Shown in pieces: positions 58,501 through 64,000 of a stretch of 64,000 nucleotides of DNA (positions are counted from its first letter, which is position 1; each line of letters opens with the position of its first letter). The position numbers were made by a program, and so were the translations under genes. The notes beneath the pieces were generated by a model. The model had not been told where the DNA came from, ran no database searches, and saw only the letters and a program-made list of their open reading frames with translations. This stretch comes from Zygaena filipendulae (lineage: Eukaryota; Arthropoda; Insecta; Lepidoptera; Zygaenidae), in the NCBI GenBank assembly GCA_907165275.2, contig OU015661.1, positions 9,555,501 through 9,619,500 on the forward strand, in the 5' to 3' direction.

Positions 58501-59624
58501 GTGGAACACGTGGCCTTGTACACAGATGATATCGTCACCACTGTGAGTTATCGCACGTATATAACAAAAGCTTATAACTTAGATTTTATAATTAACTGTA
58601 TCTTTGTAAAGTGTAAGGCGCTGGCCACATATAAATGGCGTTGGGTGCGGACATGGCACGATCAGCTACCTATTCTATTCAATTTTCATACAAAATCCAT
58701 GGAAATAAAGCACAATTTAGGACAGGTAGGTATGTCGTTGTTCGGAAATGGCGCGTGATAACTACGTCCGAGCAACGATATACCGCGAGTTCTAAATTGT
58801 GCTTTATTTCCATGCATTTTGGATTAAATTGTAATGGAAAAGGAAGCCGCCCGCGCCCGTGTCATGTCCACGTCCGACGCCCTACATGTGAGGATGTGTG
58901 GCGTGCGCCGAAGTTATTACTGATGTCCTATGTCCTGGACCTCGAAAGGATGTCTGGGGCAGATTGTGTTCAAAGATAATTATTTAAATCATTCTTGATG
59001 TGCAATAAATTAATGTTCTCCACCTTTCTATATCTTTGAAATCCAGATGCGCAGCCTCAAGGCTCGCGGAGCTGACATACTGTCCTGGCCGCCAACTTAC
59101 TACGAGCTCATCAGAGAGAAGCTCAAGGATAGCCCTTTGAAAGTCGCCGAGGGTATAGATGAGTTGCAGGAGAACAACATTCTGATAGATTTCGACGAGA
59201 AAGGATACATGCTTCAGGCTTTCACTAAGCACGTGCAACCTCGCCCGACTTTGTTTATCGAGGTGTTGCAGAGAAGAGATCACAGGGTAAGTCGAGGTTG
59301 AAAGAACCACAGAACAGAAAATAACAGATAACTTAAAACCGCTAAGAGTAGCCGTTTTGAGACATTTTGGTTAAAATTTTTGCAATCACGTTGCAGCTGA
59401 ATTAACATCAAAAATAATTAACCCTAGTTTACATAATCTCCTACTTATTGATTTTTTATGAAACATGTTACGGAATATTTTTTATAGCCGGTGGCGCTGG
59501 GTTTTACGTCTTTAAAGGCCTGGTACGTTTTAATAGTGTTTATTGTTTTCAGGGCTTCGGAGCAATGAATTACAAGTGGGTATTCGAAGCGATTGAACGT
59601 TTGGATGCTTCAAAGAAAGTTTAG
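55544..59624 (+). CDS. HPD-like: 4-hydroxyphenylpyruvate dioxygenase-like paralogue (complete)
   Basis: Nine exons join in phase to 368 residues: 55,544-55,606, 56,159-56,260, 56,636-56,848, 57,322-57,422, 57,790-57,894, 58,155-58,242, 58,420-58,542, 59,047-59,286 and 59,553-59,624. The two-domain vicinal-oxygen-chelate fold of HPPD is recognisable: FDHLIFWVANAK (9-20) and HGDFVKDVAFEV in the first half; the iron ligands His170 (EYIDHVEGN), His254 (GVEHVAL) and Glu337 (TLFIEVLQR) in the second; and a C-terminal GFGAMNY. HPPD turns 4-hydroxyphenylpyruvate into homogentisate in cytosolic tyrosine breakdown. Odd points: the N-terminal TSYTDKG-type segment is missing, the GLETGSR motif is replaced, and two pocket glutamines are changed (aligned residues Lys239 and Glu253; human Gln251 and Gln265). 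All frames are intact, so it is probably an active iron enzyme with altered substrate preference rather than a pseudogene. Start chosen: first ATG after the TATA box, matching the family start region. Confidence 0.93.
55981..56131 (+). mobile_element. Helitron fragment in HPPD-like intron 1
   Basis: Keeps 'tgaggttgtaggggtaatctc', 'tatcccggaattcccgcggg', the stem region ACCGCGGGGGACAG and CTAG before host T. The 5' end is truncated. It ends 27 bp before the acceptor of exon 2. Confidence 0.7.
58617..58909. mobile_element. foldback MITE in HPPD-like intron 7
   Basis: Ends GGCGCTGGCCACA and the complement of GGCGCACGCCACA. The arms continue with TGCGGACATGGCACG and its inverted partner CGTGTCATGTCCACG, and with TGGAAATAAAGCACAATTTA and its inverted copy. 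Open frames that extend from exon 7 into it (to 58,758) and across it (58,635-58,979) are artefacts. Confidence 0.75.
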
Positions 59625-59745
59625 ATTAGATAATTATAATCAGGCGCCTATATGAAACAAAAATTTTAGTCTAAATATGATATTTTTTTATTACCTATTA
59701 TATTTTCATCTATAACAAAGTATTTTGTTTTGTTAAATATTCAGG

Positions 59746-59751
59746 ATTAAA
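59746..59751 (+). terminator. candidate poly-A signal of the HPPD-like gene
   Basis: ATTAAA, 122 bp after the TAG; no canonical AATAAA is closer. Confidence 0.35.
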
Positions 59752-59759
59752 CAAATGTT

Positions 59760-60322
59760 TCGTGAATTAGCTTTTTTTTTTATTCCCTTAATTTAATTCT
59801 TGAAAAAATGCATTCTTCAATTTTTTATATCTCGCTGTATGTGTATTATAGCATAACGATAATTACACACTTAGGTAAGTTTTTGCTGTGAAAGTAGTCT
59901 TAAACCTCATAAGTAAATCGTGTTTTTTGGAAAACTTTAGGTAGGTAGGTATCCCTTGACATTTCATTTACAATTTGACTCGTGGAAAATTCTAGAAGTT
60001 TAATTATTACTAGCAAACCCGTCCGCCGCCGGAATCGAACCTAAAACAACATGGGGAGGAGACTACTTGCTAAGAAAAAATATTATGGTACAGATATTAT
60101 TATGCAAAGTTCTTAGATGAAATAAGAAAAAGAAAATTGGTCTGAATGTGAAATTAATTCTACTGCACTCATAGTCACACATAACCACAATATTATAATT
60201 GAATTTTTACAATTTTTAAAAAGAACGACTAGATAAAAAAGCATTTTCTGTTTCTCCAACATATTTCAATTTCCAAAAACAATTCCTGACCTTTACCCCT
60301 TCGAGCTTCGCCTTGTTACCAT
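59760..60322. other. intergenic
   Basis: About 60,010-60,060 contains GGAATCGAACC, the complement of a pol III B box, possibly the remnant of a SINE. Otherwise nothing. Confidence 0.35.
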
Positions 60323-60498
60323 AGCTGTTCCCCGCGGTTTCACTCGTGTAAATTTCGGAGTTCCCGCAGAAATGCCGATATAAAAAGTACCCCATATCTT
60401 TTTTCTGTACCCCTTACAACGTGTATGCAAAATGCATGATGATCGGTTGAGTAGTTAAGGAGTGACAAACAAACAAACTGACATTCGCATTTATGATC
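60323..60498 (-). mobile_element. Helitron copy
   Basis: ATAGCTGTTCCCCGCGGTTT, 'ttcggagttcccgcagaaat', 'ataaaaagtacccc', 'gatgatcggttgagtag' and an end 'cgcatttatgatc'. Terminal tetranucleotide decayed. Confidence 0.7.
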
Positions 60499-62100
60499 GT
60501 TACGATTACATAAGTTTATACAAAATTTATGAATGATGAAGTATCGCGTCGCGTCGCCACCCCGCCTCTGTGCTAGATGTGGATAGGATCCAGTTCTCGA
60601 TATCACACCACGCTCATTTGCATTTTGTTTATCATTTTGTTACTTACTGCGCAGTGGTACAAAACCTGCGTGTAAATAAAATAATACACGTGACAAAAGT
60701 GAAACCTCTTTGCGTCACAATCGTTTCAATTAAAAACGTTACGCTCGAATTCGACCTTGAAATTCAAAAAATTATAACTACAAAGGAAAACAAAAGACTT
60801 TTTTTTTAATACGAACTAAAAAGGGCACTATGTAATCTATAAATTCACAAAATCACTACCTAACTTTAGTGTAAATAAAGTGTTATATATTGTTAGCACG
60901 GATGCTATTTTAAACCGACTTCACAAAAGAGGTTCTCTGTAGGTTTTTTTGTTTTACTAGCAGTTTTGCTGCCTGTATACCTAGTGTTTGTACCGAATTA
61001 TTCAGATACTATACCCGACTAAGTTTTACCGGTATTACTCGTATTTGGTTTAAAGTGATATTTTTAAGAAGTTCGTAGATAATATAGGTGAAGGAATATT
61101 AAACCTTCCATTAAGCACGTTTCGTATACACACCACTAAATGTTAAGTAATTTTACCGACTGGTTAAGTAATTTTACTGTAACCATACATGCTTAATACT
61201 TTCTGATGTTTCGCCCCACTGTGCGACGGAGGCTCGGCAGCAGAACCTGCACTACGCAGCGGTCTGACACCTTGGAGACAACAACATCAACATTGTAAAG
61301 AGTTGGTCACTAGAGACGAGCCGCTAGCGATATAGTAAATTTTGTAGGTATGTTATAAAATATCCTAGTATTTGTCCCCGGTGATAGGAATGACCCACAA
61401 TGAGAGTGATAACGGTATTTTTTATGAATTAATATTTTTAAATAGGTATATAATTAATTAAGTTAAATATAAAACAATATTAGCTGTTTCCTCTACGGTA
61501 TCCACTACTTTTCACTCACCTTTTACATTAGGAGTGACGACTTACCGAAAACCCTGAAAATATGAGTTTTCTTATTTGAAAAGAAGTCTAAAATACTCAT
61601 CGATTTTCGTGACTCTAACTTCCACACTAACCTTCAGTAAGAAGTGGTCATTTTAGGAAAGTGGTCATTACCAACCTAAAGGGGTTCCGCTGATCGTTGA
61701 TTTGTACCTAAATGAGGATGTTTGAGGATGATTTCGTTGAAGTTTGTAAGTTTCACTCCTACATTCAAACTTCGCCTTACTTCATTGGAAATATTGAAGC
61801 GATTCTATTGTAAAAAGTGTCACAGACAGGAAGCTTATTATGCCTGAGTGTCATAGGATAAGCGTACTTTTTAGAGTTCCCGAAGAAGTTCCGAAATGCA
61901 TCGGTTGAAAACAGCTACCATAATAAGACTAATCCTGACCAATTAACTACAAGCATTGTTAAAGCAAAGTTTTACACACAGTCGTTGACAGAACGCTGTG
62001 TGAACGCTGCTTAACGCTTATTGAATCTTGTTTTCTTCTCAATGCAAATTAATAATTCCAGTTTCTTGTTTTTCCAATAGGTATATCGGTGAGTAGGTAC
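60499..62100. other. intergenic between the two HPPD genes
   Basis: No gene supported. A decayed Helitron-like piece is visible near 61,855-61,920 (AGAGTTCCCGAAGAAGTTCC). Confidence 0.4.
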
Positions 62101-62103
62101 CCA

Positions 62104-62110
62104 TATAAAA
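62104..62110 (+). promoter_or_regulatory. TATA-like box of the second HPPD gene
   Basis: TATAAAA, 134 bp upstream of the ATG at 62,238. A start site about 30 bp downstream would give a 5' UTR of roughly 100 bases containing one upstream ATG (62,204-62,206). Confidence 0.4.
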
Positions 62111-62237
62111 CTGTTTGAATAACAGCGACCTGTCGCTAAGTAGCGCTAAATTCCATAGAGAACCTACGTCTGGGTTGAAAAATTGAAAGTGTGCTTTTGT
62201 TTTATGGACTGTGGTGTTATTCAAACCGTCATCAACC

Positions 62238-64000
<1,763 letters not shown>

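Noticed and set aside
58420..58758. Long open frame extending exon 7 of the HPPD-like gene
   Set aside because: The true exon ends at the GTGAGT after 58,542; the remainder reads into the intron and its foldback MITE and matches nothing in HPPD.
58635..58979. 114-codon frame
   Set aside because: Lies wholly in an intron and spans an inverted-repeat element.

Overview
The window looks like nuclear DNA from a moth or butterfly. It is AT-rich, has widely spaced intron-containing genes, and is dense in repeat families typical of Lepidoptera: short Helitrons that end in CTAG and begin near ACTAATATTATAA, tRNA-derived SINEs, several foldback or TIR-type MITE families, and a CR1/jockey-type non-LTR retrotransposon. 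No bacterial operon, CRISPR array, tRNA gene or rRNA gene is visible.

Region by region. 1-39,070 has no coding exon I can defend. It is intergenic and/or the long first intron of the next gene, with CpG-rich patches (about 6.28-6.96 kb and 11.4-13.7 kb), many MITEs and Helitrons, and a 5'-truncated non-LTR element with an open reverse transcriptase frame (33,951-36,121, minus strand). 39,071-49,938 (+) holds four phase-consistent exons of a BAMBI homologue, a kinase-less TGF-beta pseudoreceptor; its signal-peptide exon was not found. 49,939-55,440 holds the probable BAMBI 3' UTR, which carries two foldback MITEs, a small minus-strand ORF with a signal peptide (52,979-53,294), SINE and palindromic repeats, and spacer.

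55,544-59,624 (+) is a complete nine-exon, 368-residue member of the 4-hydroxyphenylpyruvate dioxygenase (HPPD) family. 62,238-64,000 (+) is the start of a second, more canonical HPPD gene that runs off the window. The two form a tandem duplication. The second gene keeps the normal N-terminus. The first keeps all three iron ligands but has lost two glutamines expected in the substrate pocket, so the pair may be an enzyme of tyrosine breakdown plus a diverged copy.

BAMBI (dampens TGF-beta/BMP signalling at the membrane) and the HPPD genes (cytosolic tyrosine catabolism) are neighbours with no evident functional link. Most of the remaining structure is transposon-derived, including a MITE family that carries perfect TGACGTCA (CRE) palindromes and sits both in intergenic DNA and in an HPPD intron.
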